NCBI GenBank assembly: GCA_023101725.1
Contig: JALJCO010013363.1
Coordinates: 1 to 64,000 of the forward strand
Source: Atherinomorus stipes
Lineage: Eukaryota > Chordata > Actinopteri > Atheriniformes > Atherinidae
Reading direction: 5' to 3'
Length of the DNA stretch: 64,000 bases
The translations under genes were made by a program, and so were the position numbers. The stretch's first letter is position 1; every line of letters starts with the position of its first letter. The notes beneath the pieces are model-generated. The model did not search any database. It saw only the letters and a list, made by a program, of their open reading frames with translations, and was not told where the DNA came from. Shown one piece after another: positions 1 to 10,875 of this stretch.

Positions 1-530
1 CAAATTTTAATTATCGTTAAAACAGTGACTGATTATAGCACTTTGAAAAACTTCTAGTGATGCTGTTCATTGGCTGAAAGAGCAGTAGTAGTTACAGTTT
101 GCAATGTTTAATTTATGAAAACATGGCGAAAGGCAACGAAGGCACCCACATGGACAGTTCTCTTCAGATTTTTTCGCCTTTAAAAAGGACAAAGTAGACA
201 TTTAGACCCATTTTGGATATTTTTAAAGATGCTAGGAGGTATTTCTATAATACCGTGATAAAAATTATAACCGTGATCAATTTGGTCACAATAACCGTGA
301 TATGAAATTTTCATATCGTTACATCTCTAATTACATGTTGCTGCCGCATTCTCTCTTTCTTGCAAATCAATCCCCACCCCCTCTTGTGTTTGTCCACATC
401 TCCACACTCTTAGCACAACATATACAGCAAATTTCTTCTTCTACGCTTGCATTATCTGCTGAGTCGGCGCTGAACGCTGCGGCTTCCGTAGTGTCGTGAA
501 CTCGCTTCGCAGCAGCAACATGTAAGACTT
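1..530. other. Unassigned repeat-like DNA
   Basis: There is no gene here. The stretch 240-320 repeats the phrase 'ataaccgtgat' several times and ends in 'cgttacatctcta', which resembles the end of a common fish DNA-transposon family, but I cannot mark its boundaries. The short open frame at 302-499 lies across this repeat and shows no domain. Confidence 0.3.
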
Positions 531-689
531 TTTAAATGTACCATGACATCAAATTTAACTTTTCTGGGGTTTTGGGGGTATAATATGATCTGTTATGCAC
601 TGATGAGGTCATGTGAATGTCCAGAGTGTTCATAGTCAGTTAGCTTTGTCTCTCTCTTCAGAAACAGTTGAATCAGACAGTTTTATCAA

Positions 690-747
<58 letters not shown>

Positions 748-1106
748 CCTACAAGTTTATTTATTTTAAAAATGCTGTCTTGTCTGATCGACATAGTTCA
801 CTTCCTGAAATGCACATGATGCTAACAGATAGCCTTTAGCAAACTCGGGCCGCTAGGGCAGCATGACCTACTTTCTCTAAATAAGGTTAAAGCCAAATAA
901 ATTCTAGCCAATCAAAATGAAGTCAACTTGGTCGCCGGGTAAAGCTGCATATCATTACCGCACCCAACTCTTTTACTGAGGTAGAGGTCTGGCGTTTCAA
1001 AACAATCCCCCGCTCTAAAAAATGCAGTTTTTTTCTTTGGAGATTTGACATATGCAGAAATGCCAACAACATGAACTAGTTTTTACTGCCATGTCATCAC
1101 TCCTTT
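531..1106 (+). repeat. Dispersed repeat R, copy 1
   Basis: This copy matches two other places: 57195-57796 in inverted orientation (the most complete copy) and about 20905-22193 (copy 2, split by another element). Shared phrases include 'tttctggggttttgggggta', 'tagcctttagcaaactc' and 'atgaactagtttttactgcc'. The ends in copy 3 are TTAAAGG.../...CCTTTAA, suggesting a non-autonomous DNA transposon, but no target duplication is clear. The element carries the C-run/(CA)n microsatellite at 690-744. No transposase is present. Confidence 0.6.
690..744. repeat. C-run followed by (CA)n microsatellite
   Basis: About 17 consecutive C residues run directly into about 19 CA units. The PPPPHTHTHT open frame across it is an artefact of this repeat. 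Confidence 0.95.
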
Positions 1107-1325
1107 AAGCTATAGAAATATACTAAATGATGTTGTGCCGAGTAAATTATGGACACTACCCACTCAGGACACTTGGATTACATTGGACGAGCAGTATGGA
1201 GGAATATTGCCAAGTTGTTGTGGACCATTTGAGATATTAAAAAAGTGCTCCAGAGTCTTGCTCAGCATGAGGGGGAGTAGAAAATGAAGGCACATCATTT
1301 TGTGGGTGTACTATTCCTTTAAGGC
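1107..1325 (+). repeat. Dispersed repeat R', copy 1
   Basis: This repeat abuts repeat R. It recurs at 22193-22490 and 44139-44432, and partly inverted at about 20733-20830. Shared phrases are 'ggacactacccactcagga', 'cattggacgagcagtatgga' and 'gtcttgctcagcatgaggg'; its end reads 'gggtgtactattcctttaa'. Copy 1 lacks about 75 bp that the 22-kb and 44-kb copies have in the middle (the 'cttttcgtttcaagc' part). It is non-coding. Confidence 0.6.
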
Positions 1326-1900
1326 TACAGTCTCACTTCTCCGACTGTGTAACCACGGAGACCCCTCAATCCCAGATAGTTCTGTCATTGTGCCGGGTAC
1401 ACAGTGCAATTTCCTGCCTGATCAGTAGGGGTCGCTATGCAAGACTGGCCTCATCCCATGATGCCAATGGTCGGTAACCTCGGTCATAACCTTGGTGGTT
1501 ATTTTGCTTCCAGTTACAGTGAGCAATGGTGTCCAAGAGAGAGAGAGACTGTCGTTGCTGCAGCTGAATAACATTGAAACAGATACTTTTGATGCAAAAA
1601 TGGAGACGATGGAGAGATTTTGGTGATTCCTCACTTCTTTGGCCAAACGTTCTTTGGTTGGAGTCATCTCTGCATCTTCATTGGCTAGCCGGTGTTTTAA
1701 AAATGGCGCTGCCAGAGTTTACATTGTGATAGACCAATCACAGCCCTTGCCATCTCCGTTGTCCCTTGACGGAGTGAAAGACACTGAAAAATATTTTGTG
1801 CAGCCGGAGAGGCTCTCAGTCAACGTAGAGCACTTTACAATAAATTAGCGCTTTACTGTGAGGTACATGTAGCTTCGAGCTGGGAGGGGGAGGTGATTCA
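1326..1900. repeat. Duplicated segment shared with 22491-23060
   Basis: This stretch is closely similar to 22491-23060 and sits in the same position after repeats R and R', so R, R' and this segment form one unit of roughly 1.3 kb present twice. On the minus strand both copies encode TPTKExLAxEVRNHQNL (here inside 1422-1667, there inside 22603-23001). That weakly resembles the start of a MADF/SANT-like DNA-binding domain as used by some transposons, but the match is short and the following residues do not fit. Confidence 0.5.
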
Positions 1901-2980
1901 TACTGCGAGTCGAGCCCCGTTACGTAGCCTACTGTGAGTTACCACCGAGTTATTCATACGTGCTGTGAGTGAGGCCGGGCTACTGAACAGCTGGTGATTC
2001 AGTCATGTTTACGAGTTATGAGTTTCCATAATTTGTAGCTCTCAGGAAGAGAGGGGGGGAGTGACTGACTCCATCGCTGTTAGCAGAGCAATGCTAATGA
2101 AGCTAGTGAGAGATTGTCTTGTGTGTAGCACTTAGATCACTTTCTTTACCCTTTTTATGGTATTTGGTTATGGCAGCGTAGTTACCTTTACCTGAGGTAC
2201 CATTGTGAAAAGGAGAGCAGGACAGATCAGACAGATTCTAAGCATGAAGGAGCCTATGGGAGCAATCAACATAGGAAACAGGCAACACTTTTGATTTAAA
2301 GAGAAAGGTTATTGATGAACCATGAAGTCAAATGTAACAAAATCAGAATGAAAAAGCTCTATTTACCAGAAAGGTAATAAATAAAAATTACTCATCAAGG
2401 ATGCGCAGTCATCCTTTTACTGGCGCGTGCAGTAAGCGGTCTACCCAAAAAATAAAATGACTATTTCACAAAATATGAACATAGCTACGCAAAATAATCT
2501 GGTCAGCAGTGACAGTAAATGAATCTGCCCACGCAGAACTGAATGCTCCGTTTTCATCTGACAGTTTTCTCCTCCATAGTCGGCCTACCTGGCTGGAGAA
2601 GTGATCAAAGTGCAGCACATGACAGGGTCGGACTGGATAAATAACCTTTTGCTCGTTTATTATTCACTTTAAATGCCGTAACTGCAGCAACAGCGCGATG
2701 TTGTGATCCTTCTGTAGTCGACTGCACTGAGGATCCAACCACAACAGAGACGCTCGACTCTGAGACGTTCATGGAACAGGACGCACAAGTACTTACAGGC
2801 AGATGTTTCCTCTGTTTAAACTGAATTTTTAGAAACTACTTGTACCAGCCCCACTTAGTCTTCTTCTGGCACTGCACGAGCTTCAGTAGTCCTACACTCT
2901 GTCCAGCTCACTATCTCCCCCTAGCAGAGCGGCTGAACCACTGCACTTAAACGGGGGCAGTACATTAAATGGTCATTTTG
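1901..2980. other. No recognisable gene
   Basis: I see no coding region, RNA gene or bounded repeat. The two copies of the preceding duplication lose similarity near 1900. Confidence 0.3.
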
Positions 2981-3076
2981 AAAAAAAAAAAAAAGATAAG
3001 AAAAAAATCGATCTTTGGAAATTAATATGAGAATCGATTCAGAATTGGAAAATCGGTTTTTTGAACACAGCCCTAA
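2981..3076. mobile_element. Probable DNA-transposon end
   Basis: An A-run is followed by 'aaaatcgatcttt' and 'gaatcgattcagaattgg' and closes with 'cacagccctaat'. This AATCGATT-rich sequence ending in AGCCCTAA is typical of one end of fish hAT-like non-autonomous elements. The other end is not located. Confidence 0.35.
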
Positions 3077-3995
3077 TCTGTACGTGCACCTTTCAAACCT
3101 CATGATGCACACGCCCGCTGCAACACACCCACGCTGATGCTGCGTGTCATCTGTCACCTAATGAATGAATATGCAGTCGTACCAGTTTGGCTCCTACACC
3201 CCCTACGATCACCTCCAGCTTCATTCCTTCTCTCAGGTGATTTGTCCTGCAGACAAACTTCCTGTCTCATACAACAGCTCAGCTCAGTCCACTGTACTGG
3301 GTCAGGTTGACCTAAACTTCTGAACGTTGCCAGGGAAACATGAAGAATTTAGACTTCTGACCATAAATCCTCCTTCAGAACAAAGTTCCTTCTTCCCCAC
3401 TCAGCCTTGACATATTGATTAGAGTTAAATAGTTCACTGTTTGGGCCTCATTTAGTTCAGCAGCTAGACTGAACTGCTGTTGAACAGATTTTATTCAAGT
3501 TTGATTATTACTGATTATTTCAGAACATTACAATCCTTCTTCAGAAGGTGATGAATATTCCATCAAACCTTCATCTTACCTGAAGATGATGATGGAGGCA
3601 GAAGAATGATCCCAGATAGAAAACTTCCTGAAACAGGATGGAAATAAACATGAGATGTGAGTCAAACATATTAAATGTGAGCTACATGTTACTTGATGCA
3701 CAATGAGATACTGAGCATACTAATGAATACTGAAATACTATCACATGACATGATTACATATTAACCTGGTGTCTACAAACAGCCCAACCATGAATGACCT
3801 AAAATATGCGAGTACAGCTGATTAAATGATCCTAATGAAATAAATGGACCTGATCAGCACCCAGAGACGAACCAATGATTAAATATAATGTGGTATTTGT
3901 ACAAATCAATACTCTATGCCCCTGCCTGTGCAGGGTGGGCATTCCCTAACCACCACTAACTGATCTCACAACTGTCTTCACATGAGGGAGAAAAT

Positions 3996-4184
3996 TTAAG
4001 AGGTGAAAGTTGGTGAAACATCCTTCATGACCTCCACTAATTGAGCGATTGCAGCCAGAGCCAACTGTTTATGCACAAAACGGTCCAGATTCCTAGCATA
4101 TCCACACACAAAACATGTTCCCTGATATTCTTGGAACGTGTCACAGTGGTCACCACCAAACCAGACCATCTTCCTCATCCTCAC
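3996..4184 (-). CDS. Hypothetical 62-aa frame kept in both duplicates
   Basis: The open frame contains GTCFVCGYARNLDRFVHKQL and ends VMKDVSPTFTS. The copy at 27554-27742 is identical except F/L at residue 17. The first codon is GTG with an in-frame TGA just upstream, so if real this would be an internal or last exon. I do not recognise a family. Because the duplication is recent, conservation alone does not prove coding. A ttttag acceptor-like site lies shortly upstream. Confidence 0.15.
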   Translation of the reverse strand: MRMRKMVWFGGDHCDTFQEYQGTCFVCGYARNLDRFVHKQLALAAIAQLVEVMKDVSPTFTS

Positions 4185-4541
4185 CCTTCATACTAAAACT
4201 GTTCTAATCTCCCATGATGACGACACCATGAATTATATCCTTACTGATGAAATTACCAGAAGATGGAAACTCAGAACTAAATAATATGAAAAATCAACTA
4301 TTGAAACAGAAACATAATCCAGCTGGTCTTCTGGGAGACGGACCAGAGTTACCCACTAGAATAAACTAGACTACACAACTGCACGTCTCCCCCAGAAGTT
4401 CAGCAGTGGCTACGAGGCTGAAACAAACAGCCAAGTTAGAAAAAACAAAGAAATTCAACGCTACGCAGCTCTAGAAAAATGAAAAAGCTGCACCTGTTTC
4501 TGCTGAAACTTTAGGCTGAGAATATACTGGCTGACCAACAA

Positions 4542-5364
4542 TAGTCCATGGGCCAAAGTCAAAGATTTCACCTATCGGTACCACTCAGGGTGGTGATAAT
4601 GACGATAATGACGATGATTAGCAGTGAAAAAGATAATATATACAATAATATAATATATATAATAAATACAAATTGTAAACCATATCAGAGTGTCACTAAA
4701 AGGTGATGTTTTACTAAGTTACCCCTTGGGAAGGTTTATCAAGTTGAAATATCTAAAAATAAAGGATTTATAAATATAGCAAACTAGAATTTGGCACCTT
4801 GGGTGATGCAGGTGAAAATTCACGCCTGGGCCATGTTCTACTTTCAGTCCCACATTCATCCCTAATATTGGGATAATATGGTAAGATTATACATTTCCTG
4901 AATTGTTACAGTCCTGTGAGTATTTCAGTGTTTGTTATTTGTGTCAGGGTTGTTCCTGCTCCTCACAATACTTAAAGAAAGACAACAGTTTAGGCAAAAA
5001 TTGTGAAAAAATAATTGTTGTTGACAGTTTGAGGAGCCCCTGTGACTTCTATATTTATTAAACAGGTGCAAAACTGGTTTTAAATTAAAGATTTGAATCT
5101 CCCCTTTAAAATGATACAAATATGTCCACATAAAAGATGAGGAAAGGTCTGAAAAATGAGCCTTAAGTAGAACATGCACCAGCGCCTAGAGTTGAATTTC
5201 TTGTTGGGGTTGATGAACTTCATGTGATGATAACCATGACAAAGCTACCACTTAGGATGGGTCATCGTACCAAAATATCTTCTATGGACATGCACCTTTT
5301 CAAAAATTGTTACTAGATTTTGCCACCCTGAGTGGTACCAAAATCTGGTCTGGCCCATGGACTA
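4542..5364. mobile_element. 823-bp TIR element with preserved empty site
   Basis: The ends are perfect 14-bp inverted repeats, TAGTCCATGGGCCA and its complement. A second inverted block, GGTACCACTCAGGGTGG, lies about 20-35 bp inside each end. The flanks are CAA on both sides (4539-4541 and 5365-5367). The paralogous site at 28091-28107 reads 'tgaccaacaaggaggag' without the element. The comparison therefore shows a clean insertion with a 3-bp (CAA) or 4-bp (ACAA) target duplication. No transposase frame is present, so it is non-autonomous; I cannot assign a superfamily. Confidence 0.9.
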
Positions 5365-6149
5365 CAAGGAGGAGCGTGAGGAGTTAGTGTGGAGTCCTGT
5401 TGGCCAGAGATTAAGGGGGGGGGGGGGCGAGAGGAAACCTAAGTAACTGTTTCCACAATAACTCTTCCTCCATTCTTTCAACACGTCCTGCTGGACGTTA
5501 CAGGATTTTCATTTCACCTCCGTTTGATTTTTCTCACTTCAGTCTTGCAGAGAAAGCAAGACTTAAAGAAAAGAAAACATTTTCCGTCGCAACTCAAAAC
5601 CACATCAAGCCCACAGATCCACCACTCCGCCGCAGCAACTAAACCTCACTAAACACCAAACATCACAAGCACACAAATCCCGGGATTATTACCACTTACC
5701 GATTAAAGCAAACACATCACACCAAGCTTTGGAAATTCTCACCTGCTTTCTCCACGAGGCTTCCCTCGATAACAACTCTTTGTCTGATCTTCTTCCGCCA
5801 CGTCGTTTCTCTCCAGCGGGCTGACCTCCGCAGAGGACAGAAACCAACAATCATCAGTATCCAAGATACGTCTGAAAGTATTCATGAAATAATGTTGCAG
5901 AGAATACCTTGTAAAGAAGAGAAGCGGAGCCTCCAGATATTCAGTCTCTAAACTTTGTTCTTGTGATGTTCTGCTTCACTCCGCCTCGATCTGATGAAGA
6001 GAACTCCGATCAAAGAATGGAATGCGGAAGTCACGTGCTGCTGCTTCTTCTTCTTGGTTTGTAAACAACGTAAAAGGTGCATTACCGCCACCAACTGGTA
6101 CGGAGTATGGGTCAGGACAGACGGAAGGATGTAGAAGACAGACTGTCTT

Positions 6150-6572
6150 CTACATCCTCTTCATCAACCCCGTTTTGAACAAAAACCAAGTATGATTTTG
6201 TACATCTTCTTCTGAGTTACACTGTAGAACATCTGGGAGATCAAATGTTACTTTTTCCCTGAGTTTAGCTTCCATGATCTTCCTTTCTGTCTTATATTTG
6301 TTGCAGTGCATCATGACATGTTCTCTGCTTTCTGTTTGATTGCAACAGTCACATCGTCCTGTGTTATGCTCGCCCATTTTATACAATGTACCATTAAGCC
6401 CAGTATGTCCCATTCTCAGTCTTGACATAACCTTGTAGTACTTCCCATGTCCTGTAGTCATCCTCTCTTGTCCCACTGTCTGTTGTATCCTGTAAAACCA
6501 CCTTCCTTTCCTCTCTTCCTCCCATTGTTTCTGCCAACGTCTCTTTATTTCCATGGAAACCCGCGCTGTCAT
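6150..6572 (-). pseudogene. LINE ORF2 C-terminal fragment (CCHC motif)
   Basis: The 140-aa frame reads like the end of a non-LTR retrotransposon polyprotein. It has WQKQWEEERKGRWFYRIQ, then SRLRMGHTGLNGTLYKMG, then a zinc knuckle C-x2-C-x7-H-x4-C (CDCC...H...C) and CNKYKTERK. This LRxGHTGLN plus CCHC arrangement is typical of LINE C-termini following an RNase H or linker region. Reverse transcriptase and endonuclease are absent, so this is a 5'-truncated copy. Clade is unassigned. The start codon shown is simply the first in the surviving piece. Confidence 0.75.
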
Positions 6573-6599
6573 ATCTTACTATGGAACAAAGCAGCCATC

Positions 6600-7031
6600 A
6601 GATTACTGACGTAAATACTAAATAAACATACTGGATGCTGCACATACACGTTTCTCACTGAATGTTTTATTACATTAATGTTTATTTAAAAGATAATTTC
6701 ATCTAGTTTTGGAGGGAAAAATTCATATCAGCCAGTAAGCTAGCATTTATTCAGGATCAGATGGTTGGTTCTCCATATTAGCTTCTGTACTGTTTACCTC
6801 TGTAAGGATATGAGATTTTATTTTTATATTTTATTATGAGTTGTAAGGTCTTGCTCTCATCTAACCAGTAAGGTCTGCCATGTGGTAGCATGTAATGTCC
6901 CAGCAGAATGGACAGTATTTTAAGTCAAAGACACAATGCATACAATAGCAAAGATCCCCTTCAGACAGTACCGTGTTCATGCTGAGACCAGAAGGATTAA
7001 ATAAATGTAAAAGGAGGCGTCTCATTGAGTG
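6600..7031. other. No recognisable gene
   Basis: This is AT-rich spacer between the LINE fragment and the CCCCGG TIR element. I see nothing in it. Confidence 0.3.
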
Positions 7032-7557
7032 ACCCCGGCTTTACACCTGGTCCGTGACGTGAGCGCAGCGCAGCGGCTTTGCTGCGACTTCCTCGGCGCG
7101 AGCATTTACACCGTTCACTGTGCGGCCGCGCAGCGCACCCGCGAGTGCACCAGCTGTTGTTGATTGGTGACATCACGAAATCACGAGAGGGCTGCTAGTG
7201 CCTGTGTCTATCAAATGGTTATTTTGTCCAGTGGGCGTATGGTTTTTTTTGTGTGGAGGGTGTGTCATGTTGGTAGTTGGTTTGCTGCCGGTGGCTTTTG
7301 TTTGGAAGTTCCGGTATTTTCCTGAACCTGTGTCGACTTCCTGTCTGGTTCGATCTGAACTACTGATATTGACGCGGTGTCGGTGCGTGGAGCGTCAAAA
7401 ATAGAGCTGGTGCGTATCTGTAGCGCAGCGGCAGGCATGCCGGAGCGACGACGGACCGCTCCGCGCCGCGCGTGGCCTTGATTAATGGGCGCGATCCGGT
7501 GCGCAGGGCGCGCCGCTGCGCTGCGCTCGCGTCACGGACCAGGTGTAAAGCCGGGGT
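7032..7557. mobile_element. GC-rich TIR element (CCCCGG family), complete copy
   Basis: The ends are inverted repeats of about 46 bp beginning ACCCCGGCTTTACACC, with one mismatch between arms (gacgTgag/gacgCgag). The interior contains 'ggtgcgtatctgtagcg' and 'gtgtcggtgcgtgg', found reversed at about 23.84-23.90 kb. A third copy, one arm only, lies at 50970-51060. The three copies follow TGA, TAA and TGA, hinting at a 3-bp T-A target preference, but no exact target duplication is visible here. No transposase is encoded. Confidence 0.8.
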
Positions 7558-7654
7558 AACAACTTGGCTAATTACCTAAGAGGCCCCCCACTCTGGGATT
7601 TTCTATTATATGTGATGGTTATATAACATTTTACAGACAAGAAAACAGTCAATC

Positions 7655-7792
7655 ATGGTGAACTGTGCAGCATCTGGATGCTCCAACCGGTCTGAGAGGC
7701 TTCAGGATGTTTGTGTCGTGGTGCCCGACAACATTAAGAAAAAACTCAAAGTAAATGAACCAATAGTGACAGCGCCACCTGGGGGGTTTTAG
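7655..7792 (+). pseudogene. THAP-like N-terminal remnant
   Basis: A 45-codon frame starts MVNCAASGCSNRSER. This is the usual beginning of a THAP domain (C2CH zinc finger; first pair here C4-x4-C9). After residue 15 the sequence (LQDVCVVVPDNIKKK) no longer fits THAP, and it ends at TAG after PPGGF. A splice acceptor-like 'aacattttacag' ends at about 7635, 20 bp before the ATG. It is therefore a fragment of a first coding exon from a THAP gene or a THAP-bearing transposase. The match is short. Confidence 0.35.
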
Positions 7793-8445
7793 AGCCCAGA
7801 CCTCTCAAAGCCACAAGGACTTTTAAAACAGGGTGAGCAGAGTTAAAACCACAGTGACCAGTTAGCTTGAAACAGTTTATTTAAAACAAAAGAGTCCTTC
7901 ATTAAAATCCTCCTTAAAAGGCTTCTTAAAGTTTCCCCTACAGGGGGTCTCAGATGTGGGAGGTCCTTCATCACCTCTCCTCTGAAAGCAGACTTTGAAG
8001 TAATCTGGTCCTGGTCTGCTGATAAAAACAAAGAAATAAGGAAGTGTGAGGAGTAACACTCTTACTGGGAAAGAAAGAGCAGTTTTATCTCTTACTGGGA
8101 CACTGCTGGGATTTACTGGTTTGTCTGTAATAAAAAAGAAGCAGTGCAGACAGACGACTCATGGAAGTATGTTTGTAATGATCTGACAGCTTTGTAGCAG
8201 TCGGGCTTCTGTTCAGGCTTGTAACACGTCTGCAGGTCAGATTTAGAAGAGACGCCTGAACTCCAGACACAGCTGAGTTTTAGACGTTCTCATTAAATAT
8301 CAACCAGATTTTTATGAAAAGTTCAGGATCCTAATAAATAAATAAATGCTTTTCACTCACACAGAATATTCTTTAGTGTTGAACTTTCCTGAAAAAGCTG
8401 ATTTAATCAATTATAAAACTGCAATAATAATGCTCATGGCAAGGA
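7793..8445. other. No recognisable gene
   Basis: I see only short random frames here and no clear repeat boundary. Confidence 0.3.
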
Positions 8446-9087
8446 ATAAATCTTTACCCACAACCTGCAACAACTGTTCAGAGACAGAGAACGTTCTGGT
8501 TTAAGAGCTGAACTCGATTTCAAAGCAAAGTACGTCCGATTAACTTTGAAGAGTTTCTGTTTTACAATCTGTGGAGTGAATTTATTGAACAGTTTAGATA
8601 ACCAGTTTAAACTAATTACCAATATCAGTCAGTTCAAAAGTACATATAAAAATATGTATTTAACAGGTATAAGGAGGAAGATGGATTATATTAATTATGG
8701 GTTAAGATTCCACACATCACATGACAAATGTGTACATACACTAAAGATGATTTATATATAATTCTTGTAATCCTTTATTTTTTTCTTCCTTTCTTTTGTG
8801 ATGGAGTTGATGTATATAAGTTATATGGTAAAATCATATGCTGTAGTATTATAGATTACTTCAATGTAATATTGTTTTGGAATTATTTTATTTAACACTT
8901 GTATTACATATAAACCATGGAATTGGGATCAATATTGTGTGACATAGGGGCATGATCTAATAAGTTTGTATTCTTTCTGCTCCGTTTCTAATTGATTAAT
9001 TTTTTCCTCCCTTGTTTTTATTTTTTCTTTAAAAATTGGTTTGAAATTCATTCATTCATTCATTCATTCATTCATTCATTCATTCAT
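8446..9087 (+). mobile_element. LINE 3' end (ORF2 tail, 3' UTR, ATTC tail)
   Basis: The frame from about 8450 to 8761 reads LFRDRERSGLRAELDFKAK then VRLTLKSFCFTICGVNLLNSL. This has the pattern of the last ~100 residues of a fish non-LTR retrotransposon reverse-transcriptase protein (RERS...K...VR.TLKS.C...CG...WN.L). An AT-rich 3' UTR follows and the element ends in (ATTC)n at 9046-9087, a typical LINE tail. There is no ATG; the upstream part was lost by 5' truncation. Confidence 0.6.
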
Positions 9088-9190
9088 TATTCATTCTGTT
9101 GTACCATTTACTTCTCCTTTTATGTTCAGCACTGTGATTTTTATCTGTGAAAAGCGCTTTATAAATAAATTTTACTTCCTTCCTTTTCCA
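9088..9190 (+). mobile_element. LINE/SINE 3'-end fragment
   Basis: The phrase 'gaaaagcgctttataaataa' followed by 'attttacttccttcctt' is a common 3' terminus of fish retroposons. Only about 100 bp is present, directly after the (ATTC)n tail of the preceding LINE. Confidence 0.4.
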
Positions 9191-9491
9191 GCAGTTTCTG
9201 CTCCCTGATCCAACGCTGAGGAAATGGGGCACATGAACGCACCTCTGCTGTCTGATCTTCCAGTAAACACTCACAGACATGCCTGTTGCATGTGGACATT
9301 CAATTTCTGAGCAGGTTAATAAAAATTATTCAGGGTTGAACAACACAAAGCAGATCCCACATGAATAAGAACACTTGTTCATATTCTTTTATTTTCTGTA
9401 AAGGTCTGTTAAACATGGAAAATCTCTGATCTACCCCCCCCCCCCTCCTCATTTCAGGGTGGAGCCTGCTGGAGAACGGTGCTTGAGACCA

Positions 9492-10298
9492 GGGCCGTTT
9501 CTCAGTCTGCGTACTTGTGCGTACTTACGGGCTCGTGGACTCGTGAAACGTCATCATCTGCGGTCCAAGTCATGTTCCATTAAAAAGTTCGCTTCTCGGC
9601 AAGTTCACTGGAAATTCCCGGATGAAAAATTTCTCCGCCCATTTTCCAGAGCATGCATCAGAGGAGGCTCGTGCGTACTTGGCCAGATATAAATCCCAGC
9701 ATGCACTTGCACGCGCGCAGCGTTTGGCAGCCTCCTCCTCCCTCCTTCAACAGCCAAACCTGAGCGATTATTTCTTTCTCTCCTGTTCTTGGCCTTTTAT
9801 CTGCAGCTCTTCCTCCCGCTTTCCTCTCACAGCTGTTTTTGATCATAATTATGACCTGGTTGTTTGTTTGCATTAATGTTCTTATGTATTGGAAATAAAT
9901 ATAATATACATGTTGGGGAAAAAAAACAAAAAAAACATCCAGGCTGTAATTAGGCTGTAATTGTTTTGGGGCAGTTATTTTAATTGTTCTTATTTGTTTC
10001 AGTACCATCTCTACATCTCCACAACAATAACTAACATACAGCTATAGAATAATATTATTTTCATGTTGACAGGCAGGCTGTCAACATGCAGCAGTGAGCA
10101 GGGCTGCCTGAGGCAGACCTGCTCACTGCTGCACACAGTTGGTGGTGATGTCACAAGTTTGCGTTGTCTCAATCCGTCAAGTAGGCGGAGTCCGTGCTTG
10201 TGAACTCCACAAGTGCAGACTTCCAGTACGTACCCACAAGTCTGTACTCACAAGTACACGAGTATGTAGTACGCAAACTAGGAATTGAGAAACGGCCC
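9492..10298. mobile_element. 807-bp TIR element with central hairpins
   Basis: The terminal repeats are GGGCCGTTTCTCA and TGAGAAACGGCCC. The next ~60 bp on each side are also roughly complementary ('gcgtacttgtgcgtacttac' against 'gtagtacgcaaac'). No clear target duplication and no transposase are seen. The centre holds two perfect hairpins (10062-10088 and 10088-10132). Confidence 0.7.
10062..10132. repeat. Two adjacent perfect hairpins
   Basis: Stem 1 is CATGTTGACAG/CTGTCAACATG with a 5-base loop. Stem 2 is GCAGCAGTGAGCAGG/CCTGCTCACTGCTGC (15 bp) with an inner TGCC/GGCA stem. If transcribed it would fold strongly, but it lies inside a TIR element and I do not claim an RNA gene. Confidence 0.85.
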
Positions 10299-10517
10299 AG
10301 GTTCTGAGGAAGTGTAAGTGTAACGGGTAATATCCAGAAGTTGTTACTTTTCAGGCATTTAATCCTGTCAATGTCATATTTCAGATTTTTGTGATTAGTT
10401 TACGTTTTATTCATTACAGGGAGACAGCAAGCAGAGAGGCTGTTGCATAATTTGTGTTGGTTTAAGGCGTTACCTCGGGGCTCCAGCAGGGGAGTCGCGC
10501 ACTTTTCCCCTCACACT

Positions 10518-10593
10518 ATTACAGACGAGTGAACGGGAGAACTGCATCCTGGTGTTTCATTTCACTCTCTCCCATTCTTACCCCTTTTTAGAG
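10518..10593 (+). repeat. Direct repeat, copy 1 (second at 11907-11988)
   Basis: The sequence runs from 'acactattacaga' through 'gtgtttcatttcactctctc' to 'ttacccctttttag'. It recurs with a few changes at 11907-11988, so the two copies bracket the solo LTR. The origin is unknown; it may be part of an older repeat split by the LTR insertion plus duplication. Confidence 0.6.
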
Positions 10594-10875
10594 TAACTAC
10601 CTCAAAATAAACAGTGATAAACAGCTAACAAGTTATTAATATCTTTGTCCCCTGTGCTATATTCACTGTGTGCCTTAGAAAAATGTATGTTTGAGGTTTC
10701 TGTGCCGTGATTCAGTAATCAGCTGATCCAACCAGTGAACAAGCTAGCTCCAGGAGACCTCATGGTTCACTGTAGAGCTGAGATTTTGGTTTTGTTAGTA
10801 ACAACAAAGTTCATGTTACGTTTTTGTGCTGGAAGAACCTGTTATCTGCTTAAAAAAGGAGAGTGAAGTAGTATG

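Larger units (their letters stand above)
3077..6059. repeat. Duplication unit A+B, copy 1 (interrupted)
   Basis: Positions 3077-4541 match 26636-28100 almost base for base (part A). Positions 5382-6059 match 34641-35323 (part B). In copy 1 the two parts lie together, separated only by an inserted TIR element at 4542-5364. In copy 2 they are about 6.5 kb apart. Both copies of part B keep splice-donor-like sites on the minus strand ('tctttacaag|gtattc' near 5914 and 'gagaaagcag|gtgag' near 5745), so part B could be the 5' end of a duplicated minus-strand transcript. Confidence 0.85.
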
